A stretch of 64,000 bases of DNA from Aliidongia dinghuensis (GTDB taxonomy: Bacteria; Pseudomonadota; Alphaproteobacteria; ATCC43930; CGMCC-115725), in contig NZ_BMJQ01000003.1 in the NCBI RefSeq assembly GCF_014643535.1, positions 434,001 to 498,000 on the forward strand. The letters are read 5' to 3'. Position 1 is the stretch's first letter. Each line of letters starts with the position of its first letter. The position numbers were made by a program, and so were the translations under genes. The notes beneath the pieces were generated by a model that worked only from the letters and a program-made list of their open reading frames with translations, made no database searches and was not told the origin of the DNA. Shown one piece after another: positions 17,473 to 27,067 of the stretch.

Positions 17473-19257
17473 TCAGTATTGAAAGCGCACTTGAAAGAAC
17501 ACCGCCTGCGACGTCTCGCGGTTGGCCGCGAATGATTCGGTCGGCCGCAGGGTAAATCGATTGACGCCTTCGAGGAGGGCCGTGACCTCAGGCGTGATCG
17601 CCGCCTCGACGCCCAGCCCGACCGATTCCATCCGGCCGCGCAGCGCCCCCGGCTCGCGATCCCAGATCGTCCCCGCGTCGTAAAACCCATAGTAGCGCAA
17701 CGGCAGGTCGTCCGACGATAAGCCCGCCCATCCAAGGAAGCTCGACCAGGTCGTGTTGGCCTGCAGCTCGACCGTGCCGATCACCGCACGATCGCCCGTG
17801 ACCTCGCCCGAAAAGAAGCCGCGGCCGTAGGCCGAGCCGCCGAGGAACAATTTCTCGCTGGGCGGGAGAATGTCGTGGCTCCATTGCGCGTCGGCGGCGA
17901 GCTTCAGCGCGAAGCGATAGGCATCCAGGCTGAACAGCTCCTGCAGCCGGACGACCTCGGCCGTGAATTTCTGGAAATTGTTGTCGACGCCGGGGCGGGC
18001 CGGAAACTGCTCGTTCGTCGCGCCGTTGAAGCCCTGGTGGAACTTGATGTCGAAGCTGTTCGCCGCCGGTGGCACCAGCCCCCAGAGCGTGTCCTGGGTC
18101 GAAAGATCGAAGCCGGCGCGCGCCACCCGGATCGAGCTCGTGCTCTGCCGCGTGCGCGGCCCGGAGCCGTTGGCGAGATCGATGGTCGAGCGGAACACGT
18201 CGAGGGCCGCCGAGACGTCAAGCGACAGCGGGCGGGTGCGGATGAGCGGATAGCGCGCGGCGACGCCGGCCAGATCGAGCCGACCCTTGTAGCGCTCCGC
18301 CCCGAGGTCGCGCCCCGGTTCGTTGACGCCATAGCCGCCGTAGGTCCGGATGAGCAGGCCGTCCGCGCCGACGAACCATTGCGCCGAGACCTCGCCGAAC
18401 ACCTGCTCAACGTTGAATGGCGTGTTGAACAGATCAACCTGCACGCGCTCGCCGGCCGAGGTGAAGGAATTGGCGCCGCCGCTCACGAGCAGTTGGACCG
18501 GGCCGGCAGTGCCGGGCCCGCGATTGTCGAGCGAGGCCAGCAGGTCGAACGGCTTGCGCGCGACCTGGGCGATCAGCTCCACCGCGCCACTCTCGCCGCC
18601 CGCCGGCCTGAGCACGGCGCGCACCGACATGCCCGGCACGTTCTGCGCGAGCAGCAGATAGCGCTCCATATCGGCGATGTTGATCGGCCGATAATCGAGC
18701 AGGTTGCTGAGGAAATCATAGACCTTGACGGCGCCGCCTTCGGTCTCGCCGTCGATCTTGACGGCGCTGATGTAGCCCTCGGTCACGTGGATGTGCAGCG
18801 TGACCCCTTCCTTGTCGCGCGTGAAGCGACCGCGCGCCGCACTCAGGAAATAGCCGTCATTGCGATAGTGCAGCTGGACGCGATTGACCGCCTCCGCGAT
18901 CTCGCCGACCGGCGTGGGCTTGTTCAGGATCGACCCGTAATCCTGGGCCAGTTCCTCGTTCGAATAGCGGGTGTTGCCGTCGAGCTCGATCGCATGGACC
19001 GTGACGATCTGGCCGCCTTCGGGGATCGCTTCTTCGGACGGCGGCGTCACGAGCGGCGGGACGATCGTGGGCGTAGACGGCGGCTGATTCTTCTCGACCG
19101 GCGAAGACGGCGGCGCCACCAGCCCAGGTGGAATCTGCGGCCGCGCCGGCGCAGTCTGCGCTTCGGCAACGGTGATCGTGGCCGAAGCGCAGATCGCGGC
19201 CAGTCCGAACCGTCCCGCCGCCCGCCCGACACGGGCCGTCCATCGCAAGGAATTCAA
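17473..19257 (-). CDS. TpsB: ShlB/FhaC-family outer-membrane transporter
   Basis: This 594-aa protein (typical FhaC/ShlB size is 550-600) secretes its TpsA partner across the outer membrane. It has a signal peptide (about 1-33), then a Pro-rich linker (35-75), a ShlB-type POTRA region (about 85-240, with ELDGNTRYSNEEL and VNRVQLHYRNDGYFL) and a 16-strand barrel. The barrel carries GRGFFSGE, equivalent to the conserved VRGF/Y motif of loop 6, and ends in FQY, with the terminal aromatic residue typical of barrel proteins. No ATG is available before the signal peptide; the start is probably TTG at 19257, with a weak GGGG-containing upstream site, so it is the least certain boundary. It is first in a tpsB-tpsA-CHAT transcription unit. 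Confidence 0.92.
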   Translation of the reverse strand: MNSLRWTARVGRAAGRFGLAAICASATITVAEAQTAPARPQIPPGLVAPPSSPVEKNQPPSTPTIVPPLVTPPSEEAIPEGGQIVTVHAIELDGNTRYSNEELAQDYGSILNKPTPVGEIAEAVNRVQLHYRNDGYFLSAARGRFTRDKEGVTLHIHVTEGYISAVKIDGETEGGAVKVYDFLSNLLDYRPINIADMERYLLLAQNVPGMSVRAVLRPAGGESGAVELIAQVARKPFDLLASLDNRGPGTAGPVQLLVSGGANSFTSAGERVQVDLFNTPFNVEQVFGEVSAQWFVGADGLLIRTYGGYGVNEPGRDLGAERYKGRLDLAGVAARYPLIRTRPLSLDVSAALDVFRSTIDLANGSGPRTRQSTSSIRVARAGFDLSTQDTLWGLVPPAANSFDIKFHQGFNGATNEQFPARPGVDNNFQKFTAEVVRLQELFSLDAYRFALKLAADAQWSHDILPPSEKLFLGGSAYGRGFFSGEVTGDRAVIGTVELQANTTWSSFLGWAGLSSDDLPLRYYGFYDAGTIWDREPGALRGRMESVGLGVEAAITPEVTALLEGVNRFTLRPTESFAANRETSQAVFFQVRFQY

Positions 19258-19360
19258 AATTCGCGTCGCCCCGTCGACCGTTCTAGCTCACTCAGAAGGC
19301 TCGTCCCAGACAACACCCATAGCGGGTCGAGGCGCAGCGCATGCCGTGCAAGACATCATC

Positions 19361-19410
19361 TTCTGGTTTAATCGTAACTGCATTAAATTTTTTCGATTCG
19401 AAGTCTTGCG
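19361..19410 (-). promoter_or_regulatory. A+T-rich region upstream of tpsB (candidate promoter zone)
   Basis: The 207-bp gap between tpsB and the hydrolase gene contains a run of A+T-rich sequence that stands out from the high-G+C surroundings. On the minus strand it includes TACGAT and runs of A/T at a sensible distance from the start. I see no convincing -35, so this is only a likely promoter zone for the TPS operon. Confidence 0.35.
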
Positions 19411-19464
19411 CTGTGACCAATTTCACTGCGCACACGGGCTCCGAAATCAGACGCGACGAGCGCC

Positions 19465-21009
19465 CTAAGGCTGGCTGGTCAGCGTCAGCAGGCAATCGTC
19501 GAACGGGCGCGTCTCAGGCTTGGCAAGGAACCGGCGCACGATCCGGTCGGCACAGGCGTTCGCCGCCAGCACGCCGTGTCCGACGCCCGGGAAATGGAAC
19601 AGGCTGCCGTGCGGCAGGGTGGCGAGCGCCGTCTTGGCCCAGGCGGCCGGCGTCACCGGATCGAGATCGCCCGACAGCAGCACGATCGGCACGTCGCTCT
19701 CGACCGGCTGGCGTTCCGCCTTGGCGGCAATCCCGGCCGGCCAGGCCGGGCAGGCCGCGAGCGCCAGATCGGATAGCGCGAACTGGCGCAGATCACCGGA
19801 TGCGCTGGCCGCGCGCTCGACCACCTGCGGATCGTCGAACGGGAATTCATCATGGCAGGTGACCGAGAGATAGAGCCCGTGGCTGGTGTCGGGCGAGCGG
19901 TAATTGTCGAGCGCCGCCTCGACGAAGGGTGCCAACGGCCCGGCGTTGCCCTGGTCGAGCGCCGTGATTGCGCCCGGCAGCTTGCGCAGGTCCTCGCTCC
20001 GATAGAAACCGTAGAACAGCACCTCTACGAGCTTGGCGTCGTCGAGCGAGACCCGCCTGTCCGGCTGGCCCGGGCGGTGCAGCGGCACGACCAGCGCCTC
20101 CTTCGCCGCCCGGTGGATCTGCGCCTGCAGCGCCGCGGCAAAATGCGGATTGGCCGCCCGGCACGCCGGGTCGCCGGCGCAATAGGCGACGAGACCGGCC
20201 ATGGCATGCGCGGCACTGCCGGCCGCATCCTCATAGGCCTTGACTGACGGCGGATAGACCGAATCCAGGATCACGCTGCGCGTGCCGACGCCATGGTCCC
20301 TGAGAAAGCTGAGCGCCACGCGCGTGCCGTAGGAGACGGCGAGCAGGTTCCAGCTGCGATATCCCAGGCCATCGATGAGGGCAGTCAGATCATGCACGAT
20401 CGCATTGGTATTGTAGCGCTCGAGTTTGATCCCGGCGGCAACCAAGCGGGCATGGCAGCGGCCCGCCGCCTCGGCCCAGGCGGCATTCACCGCCGCCGGC
20501 GGCATCGGGTCCGAGAACAGCCGTTCGCCGATCTCAATCATCTCGGGACAGGTGAGCGTCGGCTCCGACAGGCCGACGCCGCGCTCGTCGAACACCACGA
20601 CGTCGCGCCCTTGGGCCCAGCTGGCGGAACTGAGGATGCCCCACCAGCGCCCGATCTCGCTCGCGCCGATCCCGGACGGCTCGCCGGGGCCGCCGTTGAT
20701 GTAGATCACCGGATCGGGCGCCGCACCGGCCCCACCGGAGAAGACGACGAAGGGGACAACGACCTCGCGGCCGTCAGGCGCACCCCAGTTCTCGGGCGCC
20801 TTGAGCCGCCCGCAGCGCGCGACGCGCCCGGCCGGCACCTTGAACCAGCAGTCGACCGTCTCGACCCGCGGTGCGCCATGGGCACGCGGCGCGGCAGCTT
20901 CGGCGCGCGGCGGCGCCGGGCGATGGAAGGCGCCCACCAACAGCACGCCGGCAAGACCGAGTGCCACACCCAGTCCAGCCAGCCCCGCTATGGCCACGCC
21001 CCGTCTCAT
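19465..21009 (-). CDS. Secreted or membrane-anchored alpha/beta hydrolase, TAP/proline-iminopeptidase type
   Basis: This is a 514-aa protein with one N-terminal hydrophobic segment (about 5-27, signal peptide or anchor), which places the enzyme in the periplasm or envelope. The hydrolase fold shows INGGPG (about 104-109), the oxyanion loop typical of prolyl iminopeptidases and tripeptidyl aminopeptidases. It also shows a DERGVGLSEP block, nucleophile Ser226 in AVSYGTR, an acidic residue in SGDLDPVTP (Asp448/450) and His478 in GVGHGV. The C-terminal TAP-like lid region and paired Cys residues fit the family. It probably cleaves N-terminal residues from short peptides or hydrolyses small esters; the substrate is not deducible. 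It is separated from neighbours by 116 and 207 bp, so it may be its own transcript. Confidence 0.85.
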   Translation of the reverse strand: MRRGVAIAGLAGLGVALGLAGVLLVGAFHRPAPPRAEAAAPRAHGAPRVETVDCWFKVPAGRVARCGRLKAPENWGAPDGREVVVPFVVFSGGAGAAPDPVIYINGGPGEPSGIGASEIGRWWGILSSASWAQGRDVVVFDERGVGLSEPTLTCPEMIEIGERLFSDPMPPAAVNAAWAEAAGRCHARLVAAGIKLERYNTNAIVHDLTALIDGLGYRSWNLLAVSYGTRVALSFLRDHGVGTRSVILDSVYPPSVKAYEDAAGSAAHAMAGLVAYCAGDPACRAANPHFAAALQAQIHRAAKEALVVPLHRPGQPDRRVSLDDAKLVEVLFYGFYRSEDLRKLPGAITALDQGNAGPLAPFVEAALDNYRSPDTSHGLYLSVTCHDEFPFDDPQVVERAASASGDLRQFALSDLALAACPAWPAGIAAKAERQPVESDVPIVLLSGDLDPVTPAAWAKTALATLPHGSLFHFPGVGHGVLAANACADRIVRRFLAKPETRPFDDCLLTLTSQP

Positions 21010-21125
21010 GGCTCACACCGCTCCCTGCCGCGAAGCACCGGCCGCACACCCGCCGACACCCGGTCCACCGACGCCCAGTCCACCGACGTCTGGGCCGGCC
21101 ATCACGGGTGCATGGCCGAAAGCGT

Positions 21126-21689
21126 CTATTTCGCGCCGAGAATGGCGACCTGGACGCGCCGATTGACGCCGCTCTCCGGATGGGCCGGATCGAGCGGCTC
21201 CTCCTGGCCGCGGCCGACGGCTTGGAGCCGGTCGGCGGCCACGCCGAGATTGTCCACCAGATAGGCCTTCACGGCCTCGGCCCGGCGCTGCGACAGCTCC
21301 ATGTTCGCATCGGGCTTGCCGGTGCTGTCGGTATGGCCCGAAAGCTGGAAGCGGTAGGGGGCGAGCTGGTCCGACTTGATGGCCTTGGCCAGCTGGCCGA
21401 TGGTCTGGCGCGCGGCGTCGGTGAGGTCGGCCGAGCCCAGCGCGAACTTGACGTCGAGCGCTACGGCGGACGGATGCGCCGCTGCAGTAGCGCCACCCGG
21501 CGTCGCGTTGAGCACGCGGATGCCGCGCACGCTGAGCGCGCCCGGTGCGCCGGCATCGGGCTTCAAGGCCTTGATCAGATCGTCGGGCTTTGGCGTCGCC
21601 CCCATCTGCTGCACTTGGGCGTACGCGCCGGTTGACGCCACGGCCAGGACCAGGCCGGCGACGAATGTCTTCCAAAATTTCGCGATCAT
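21126..21689 (-). CDS. OmpA-domain periplasmic/outer-membrane protein
   Basis: I chose the ATG at 21689 (187 aa) because it begins a good signal peptide (MIAKFWKTFVAGLVLAVAS, cleavage near AYA); a longer reading adds 14 residues without one. The mature part is a single OmpA C-terminal domain (about 75-185) with the peptidoglycan-binding residues in GHTDSTG and LSQRRAEAV and the closing NRRVQVAIL. There is no beta-barrel. It lies downstream of pppA, suggesting it could be read with the T6SS cluster and help anchor envelope machinery to peptidoglycan, but the 120-bp gap leaves this open. Confidence 0.85.
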   Translation of the reverse strand: MIAKFWKTFVAGLVLAVASTGAYAQVQQMGATPKPDDLIKALKPDAGAPGALSVRGIRVLNATPGGATAAAHPSAVALDVKFALGSADLTDAARQTIGQLAKAIKSDQLAPYRFQLSGHTDSTGKPDANMELSQRRAEAVKAYLVDNLGVAADRLQAVGRGQEEPLDPAHPESGVNRRVQVAILGAK

Positions 21690-21809
21690 CGGAATATGCC
21701 CCAAACGAGCTTCCACAAGGCTTGCGAGCAAGCGAGAGAGTAATACGGCAAACGGGGCGCCCCATCAACGCCTCAAGGTTGCGGCGAATTCATCCGCGAT
21801 CTGCCGTTC

Positions 21810-22565
21810 TTAACCGACGACCGCAGTCTTTTCCGGCCCGATACGCACGACCACGACGGTGACGTTGTCCTTGCTGCCCGCGGCCAAGGCGGCATCGATC
21901 AGCCGGCGCGGCACCTCCTGAAAAGGCGTTTCGACCAGGAGCCCGGCCACGGTCGTATCGCCCATCGCCTTCGAAAGCCCGTCGCTGCACAAGAGGAACA
22001 CGTCGTCCTGCTCCAGAGGATCCGACACCTTGTCGAGCTCGAGCGTCGGCGCCACACCGACGGCACGGGTGATGACGTTGCCCAGCGGATGGTTTTCCGC
22101 CTGGTCCGGGGTCAGGAGGCCGGCATCGACCATGTCCTGCACCTGGCTATGGTCCCGGGTGATCAGGTCGAGCTGCCCGCGGCGGAACCGGTAGAGCCGG
22201 CTGTCGCCGGCCCAGAGGCAGGCGAAGAAACGGCCGAAGGTCATGAGCGCCACGACCGTGCTGCCGATGACGGCGGCACTGCCCTTGGCGGCCGCGGTGG
22301 CGACCAACTGCGCGTTGACCTCCGCGAGCCGCGTGCGCACCTCGCCGATGAAGCTGGTGCCGTCGGCCGGTTCTGCGAGCGCGTCGAGCGTCTGCACGAT
22401 CGCGTTCGAGGCGAGCTGGCCATCGTCATGCCCGCCCATGCCGTCCGCCACCACCCACAGCCCGATGTCGGAGCGCTCGAGATAGGCATCCTCGTTCCGC
22501 TTCCGCACGGACCCGACATCGGTCGCGGCGGCCGAGGCGACAGCGAAGTCGGTCATACGCGCCAT
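21810..22565 (-). CDS. pppA: PP2C-type Ser/Thr phosphatase (T6SS PppA)
   Basis: This 251-aa protein has all PP2C metal-binding motifs: RNEDAYL, VADGMGGHDDG, GDSRLYRFR, LLCSDGLS and DNVTVVVV. The start at 22565 (MARMTDF) follows tagF by seven bases with GAGG five bases upstream. A second ATG three codons in (22556) is an alternative. In H1-type T6SS, PppA dephosphorylates the FHA-domain protein and opposes the kinase PpkA, setting sheath firing. The FHA protein is present in this operon but no PpkA-like kinase is seen in the window. The phosphatase could act on a kinase encoded elsewhere. Confidence 0.9.
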   Translation of the reverse strand: MARMTDFAVASAAATDVGSVRKRNEDAYLERSDIGLWVVADGMGGHDDGQLASNAIVQTLDALAEPADGTSFIGEVRTRLAEVNAQLVATAAAKGSAAVIGSTVVALMTFGRFFACLWAGDSRLYRFRRGQLDLITRDHSQVQDMVDAGLLTPDQAENHPLGNVITRAVGVAPTLELDKVSDPLEQDDVFLLCSDGLSKAMGDTTVAGLLVETPFQEVPRRLIDAALAAGSKDNVTVVVVRIGPEKTAVVG

Positions 22566-22572
22566 ACGAGCC

Positions 22573-23373
22573 TCATTCCTCCCTGTCCCACGGCAACAAC
22601 TCTGCCTCCAACGCCGAGGAAGCGCCAGATGTGCCGGCGTCGGGCGCGGTTCCCTCTGAAATAGCCCCATCAGGCATGGGCCCGTCTGGGGCCGCCGCCA
22701 GGGACCAGTCGTGTCGTGCCCAGTCGCCGTCCAGGAAGGCGGCGAAGCCGTCCGGCGCGGGCAGGCCGCGCGCCAGGACCAGCACCGGCGACACCCGCTC
22801 GGAACCGAGCGTCCACCAGAGGGACCGGTCCGATCCCTGGCCATATTCCGCCAGCGTCCGCGTGTCGTCCGCGCCGCCCCACGGCATGGCGAGGCCGATC
22901 GGGCCAAGCTCCGCCGACCGGACCGCCGGCACGGCGCCGGGCGCGAACGCCGCCAGCGGCGCATCCAGCTGCTCGAGCGCGAAATCCTCGGCAAGCGCGG
23001 CCAGCGCCAGATCCTCGATCGCCGAGAACCAGCCCTGGCCACCGGCGAGCACAGCCGCGGGCTCGAGGTCCGCGAGCTCGGCCGCGAGCATCAGCGGGAA
23101 GGCCCGGCCAACCTTGTCGACGCTCGGCATCATGACGCCGGCAAGCGCCGTCCGGCCGCACAGGCCAGCCGGCAGCACGAAACGCCACAGGGGCGAGACC
23201 AGATAGAGGTCGAGCCATTGGGCGCCCACGGCCTCCCGGCTGCGGGCGATCGACTGCTGCAGCCAGTCGTCCCAGAGCCCGATGGTCTCGCGGGCGAGCC
23301 GTCGGCCGACGAAGTCGCCGCGGGCCGGCAGCTTGCCGTAATAGGCGAGAGTCGTGGGCAGGGACTGCGTCAT
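22573..23373 (-). CDS. tagF: TagF, T6SS-associated regulator
   Basis: This 266-aa protein begins with the family signature YYGKLPARGDFVGR, followed by LWDDWLQQSI and GVMMPSVDKVGRAFPL, all typical of TagF (BMA_A0400 family). TagF acts in the cytoplasm as a post-translational repressor of T6SS assembly, in some species by binding the FHA protein. Some bacteria fuse TagF with PppA; here they are adjacent separate genes seven bases apart. It starts 17 bp after the tssM stop codon. Confidence 0.9.
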   Translation of the reverse strand: MTQSLPTTLAYYGKLPARGDFVGRRLARETIGLWDDWLQQSIARSREAVGAQWLDLYLVSPLWRFVLPAGLCGRTALAGVMMPSVDKVGRAFPLMLAAELADLEPAAVLAGGQGWFSAIEDLALAALAEDFALEQLDAPLAAFAPGAVPAVRSAELGPIGLAMPWGGADDTRTLAEYGQGSDRSLWWTLGSERVSPVLVLARGLPAPDGFAAFLDGDWARHDWSLAAAPDGPMPDGAISEGTAPDAGTSGASSALEAELLPWDREE

Positions 23374-23389
23374 GGCCGGCGCAGAGGGC

Positions 23390-26300
23390 TCACAAGGACG
23401 ACGGACAACGGAACTGCGACAGCTGGTTCGACGCGAACGGATTGATCACGCTGTCGGCGTGGATCTCGAATGTCGCCGTCCGCTTGCCGCTGGCGAAGGT
23501 CACGTTGAACCGGTCCGGCCCGCCGGCAGAATGCAGCTGCGCCTGGTCGAGCAGGCGGAACCAGGACCAGACGCCGTCCTGCTGCAGGGTCGTCTGCTCG
23601 CCCGACGCCTGCGGCTGGAAGCTGACGCGCACGCTGCTGCCGCCCGTGCCCGGCCACTGCATGCGCACGCCGCGCGGCGGCCCGTGGTCATAGGACAGGT
23701 TCTGGCCGCCAAGCTCGATCAGCACCTGGGTCGAGACCGAGTCGAGCGTCACCGGCACCATCTCGAAATTGACGCCGGGCTTGCCGCCGCCGTTCGGGAA
23801 CATGCTGTCGCGGATGCCGGCAGCGATCTGGAACTGGGTCAGCGCCGACTGCGGGATGCCGAGATCCTGGTTGTCGACCTTCTGCCAATGCCAGGGATTG
23901 GTCGACATGTCGACGAACGGTGCCAGGTTGGTCTGGAAGAACGCGTCGATGAGGCCGCCCTTGGCGAAGAGCCGGGCGAAATCGTCGAGTGTCACGTCGG
24001 ACGAGCCGTTCTTGTAGATCGGATAGCGATTCTCGGTCGCCGCCCGGCAGAACGGCAGGACCGACGAGGTCCAGAGCCCGTTGAGCTGCGACCGGGCGCC
24101 ACCGACCGTGAGCGTCGACGAGGACCGGGTGACGGCGCCGATGGCGCTCTTGAGCGGCTCCGGCAGGCGCGCCGCGTTGGCCTGCAGCTGGGCCGCGGCC
24201 CCGCCGTCGCCGGCGCTGGCAGCACCCAAGAGAGCGCCGCCCTGGTTGTTGGTGGCGCCCAGCTTGTTCATGGATTTGTAGAGGTCGCCCAGCGCCGCGA
24301 TCGTGCCGTCGATCGCCAGCGGGCCGTTGGGCGGACCGTCAGCCAGATCGTGCAGCGCCTTGAAATGCTGGTCGGTATAGCGCGCCGCCTGGTCGACGAC
24401 ACCGCCCGGCTGCTGCGTCCCCGCCCCCAGCATCTGCGCGAGGCGATCCTGCGCCTGGGCCCCCACCTGCGCCTGCACGGCGGCCGCGGCCTGTGCGACA
24501 CCGCCCGCCCCGGCGGCAGCCTGGGCGGCGCCGGCGGCACCGGTCGGCGGCGGCTTCGAGAGCCAGGTCTCCTTGGCCGCGGACACCATGAGCGCGCGGA
24601 GCGGCGAATCCGGGGCCGAGAGGATGCCGAGCGTCTGGACACCCTGGTTCACGTTGGTGAAGGGGATGATCGCGACGTCGCCCAGGAGCCTGTCCCACTG
24701 GGTGCCGAACTCGTTCAGATAGAGCGCGGTCACGTCGTTCTGCAGGCGCGAGAGTGCGATCGGGTCCTCACCGATCGAAGCCTCCTGGCCCACGACCCAG
24801 CTCTCCTTCGCGACTTCGCGCGCCATGTCGGGCAGCAGCACGCGGAACACGTTGTAGAAGCCGTTATAGGTGTAGAGGCCCGGGATGCCGTCGGCGAGCG
24901 ACCGGCCCGACGGCCGTTGCAGCACGCGGGCGGCCGCCGGGCCGGCATTCTCCGAGATGCGCCAGTCCGGCAGGGACGAGACCTTGGGATTGGTCTTCAT
25001 GAAGCTGAACGCGCGCTCGGCGAGCGGCAGCCGGTTGAGGATGACGCGGGTCGCCTGGACGAGCCCGCCATCGAGCGCGATGTCGGGCAGCGGCGCCTTC
25101 AAGAGCGCATCCAGATGGCCGTCGAGGTCCTTCCTGAGCGGGTCGTTCTCGTCGCCCGGGAACTGGACGCTCCAGTCGAGCGCCATCCAGTGCTTGACGA
25201 GCGCCTTGTCGAGCGGGCCTTGGCGGCCGAGCATCAGGTAGACCTTGAGCCCCTCGTAAAGGAAATCCGGCTTCGCCTGGTTGGCGTTGAGCTGGCTCTC
25301 GAGCCTCAAGAGCAGGCGCGGCAGGAGGAGCCCGCCCAGCGCCCGGTGATAGGCGTCGATTTCCTGGCTGCCGATCTTGTCGCCCTGGTAGAGGCCGAAG
25401 CCCAATGAGGTCGGCACGGACTTGTCCTGGTCGGCGTAGCCAGCCGGCGCGTCGCGCAAGATGTCGAGCAGCTGGTTCACCTGCTTCAAGTCGCCCGGCA
25501 GCACATGCTCAGGCGCCAACGCCTTCGCCTGCTCCGCATAGGCGTCGGCCACGGCGTCCGACTTGTCGAGCAGCGCGGCGTTGCCGAGATAGCTCATGGT
25601 CCAGAGCCCGACCAGGGCGATGAACACGAGCCCGGCAACCGCGATCGCGGACACCTGGATCAGCCGGTTGCGCCGCTCGACCCGCGGGTCGGCATTGACG
25701 AGGCCGGCCTCGCCGAACACGACCTGGCGCAGGAGCCGGGTCAGGAAATAGCTGCGGCCGCTGCCGCTGAACCCGGCGACCTGCTGGCGCATGAGCCCGA
25801 AGGTCGAGGCCATGGCGCCCATCAGCCGGTCGATCGGCGTGCCTTCCTGGGTGCCGCTGGTGAAATAGACGCCGCGCAGCAGGATCGGCTGCTCGAACCG
25901 GTTCGGCTCGAAGATCTCATTCAGGAACTGGACGGTCGTCTCCTTGAGGCTCGCCACCTGCTGCGGGAAGCCGAACACGAGCGCGCGGCGCTGGATGTCG
26001 GTCTCCTGCTGCAGCCGCTCGATGAGCCGGTCGTCGAGCCGGCCGATCAGCCCGTCGAACTCCGCGCCATAGGCCGTGACGGCGCTCGCCTCGTCCTTGC
26101 CGGGCTTATAGTCGAAGCTCATGCCCCAGACCTGGTCGCGATCCTCGCGGGCCAAGTCGTCGAAGAACTCGACGAAACCGGCAACCAGGTCGGCCTTGGT
26201 GAACAGCAGATAGACCGGCAGGCGGACGCCCAGCTCGGCATAGAGCTCCTGGATGCGGGCGCGGATGGCGCGGGCATGCTCCGAGCGCTGCGCCGCGGTG

Positions 26301-26992
26301 GCGCCGGTCAGATCGCTGATGCCGATCGCGCAGAGCACGCCGTTCAGCGGCTGGCGCGGCCGGTGGCGCTTCAGCAGCTTCAAGAACCCGGTCCAGGCCG
26401 CCTTGTCCTGGGCGCTCTCGCTGTCCTGGGTCGTGTAGCGGCCGGCAGTGTCGATCAGCACGGCCTCGTCGGTGAACCACCAGTCGCAGCTGCGCGTGCC
26501 GCCGACACCCTTGATCGCCCCCTTGCCGAGCTTGTCGGCGAGCGGGAAGCTCAGGCCCGAATTGACGAGCGCCGTGGTCTTGCCGGCGCCCGGCGGGCCG
26601 ATGATGACGTACCACGGCAGCTGATAGAGGTACTTGCGGCCGCTCGAGCCGGCGAAGCGGCTCTTCTTCAGGAGCTCGAGCGCCTCCTTGAGGCGCCCGG
26701 CCAGCTCGTCGACTTCCTCCTTGCCGACGTCGGCCGCGGCACTCGCCGTCACCGCCGCCGCCATCTGGTTGTTCTGGCGCTGCTCGCCCAAGCGCGAGAG
26801 CAGGTAGATGAAGCCGGCAATGGCGACGACGACCAGGATGGCGAAGGCGCGCGCCAGCACGCTGTCGAGCGGCCGGACGTCGCCGATCCCGATCAGCGGC
26901 CCGATAAACCAGATCAGGAGCGCGATGATCAGCACGCCGAGGATGGTCAGCGCCAGCTTCGACAAAAAGATCTTCCGCAAATTCGTCAGCAT
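23390..26992 (-). CDS. tssM: TssM (IcmF/VasK), T6SS membrane-complex protein
   Basis: This 1200-aa inner-membrane protein is of normal TssM length. Two N-terminal transmembrane segments (about 13-33 and 48-65) precede a cytoplasmic NTPase-like domain with an intact Walker A at 132-140 (GPPGAGKTT). A third transmembrane segment lies near 450 and a large periplasmic region ends in the beta-rich IcmF C-terminal domain that contacts TssJ. It contains an Ala/Gly-rich low-complexity insert around residues 805-840. With TssL and TssJ, encoded just upstream, it forms the envelope-spanning complex to which the baseplate docks. Confidence 0.95.
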   Translation of the reverse strand: MLTNLRKIFLSKLALTILGVLIIALLIWFIGPLIGIGDVRPLDSVLARAFAILVVVAIAGFIYLLSRLGEQRQNNQMAAAVTASAAADVGKEEVDELAGRLKEALELLKKSRFAGSSGRKYLYQLPWYVIIGPPGAGKTTALVNSGLSFPLADKLGKGAIKGVGGTRSCDWWFTDEAVLIDTAGRYTTQDSESAQDKAAWTGFLKLLKRHRPRQPLNGVLCAIGISDLTGATAAQRSEHARAIRARIQELYAELGVRLPVYLLFTKADLVAGFVEFFDDLAREDRDQVWGMSFDYKPGKDEASAVTAYGAEFDGLIGRLDDRLIERLQQETDIQRRALVFGFPQQVASLKETTVQFLNEIFEPNRFEQPILLRGVYFTSGTQEGTPIDRLMGAMASTFGLMRQQVAGFSGSGRSYFLTRLLRQVVFGEAGLVNADPRVERRNRLIQVSAIAVAGLVFIALVGLWTMSYLGNAALLDKSDAVADAYAEQAKALAPEHVLPGDLKQVNQLLDILRDAPAGYADQDKSVPTSLGFGLYQGDKIGSQEIDAYHRALGGLLLPRLLLRLESQLNANQAKPDFLYEGLKVYLMLGRQGPLDKALVKHWMALDWSVQFPGDENDPLRKDLDGHLDALLKAPLPDIALDGGLVQATRVILNRLPLAERAFSFMKTNPKVSSLPDWRISENAGPAAARVLQRPSGRSLADGIPGLYTYNGFYNVFRVLLPDMAREVAKESWVVGQEASIGEDPIALSRLQNDVTALYLNEFGTQWDRLLGDVAIIPFTNVNQGVQTLGILSAPDSPLRALMVSAAKETWLSKPPPTGAAGAAQAAAGAGGVAQAAAAVQAQVGAQAQDRLAQMLGAGTQQPGGVVDQAARYTDQHFKALHDLADGPPNGPLAIDGTIAALGDLYKSMNKLGATNNQGGALLGAASAGDGGAAAQLQANAARLPEPLKSAIGAVTRSSSTLTVGGARSQLNGLWTSSVLPFCRAATENRYPIYKNGSSDVTLDDFARLFAKGGLIDAFFQTNLAPFVDMSTNPWHWQKVDNQDLGIPQSALTQFQIAAGIRDSMFPNGGGKPGVNFEMVPVTLDSVSTQVLIELGGQNLSYDHGPPRGVRMQWPGTGGSSVRVSFQPQASGEQTTLQQDGVWSWFRLLDQAQLHSAGGPDRFNVTFASGKRTATFEIHADSVINPFASNQLSQFRCPSSL

Positions 26993-27067
26993 CGGTTCCT
27001 CGTGGCGCCCGTCGTTCGAGACCCCTGACCGGGGCCGGTTGCCCGCATGTCGTTCGCGTGGGTGGGC

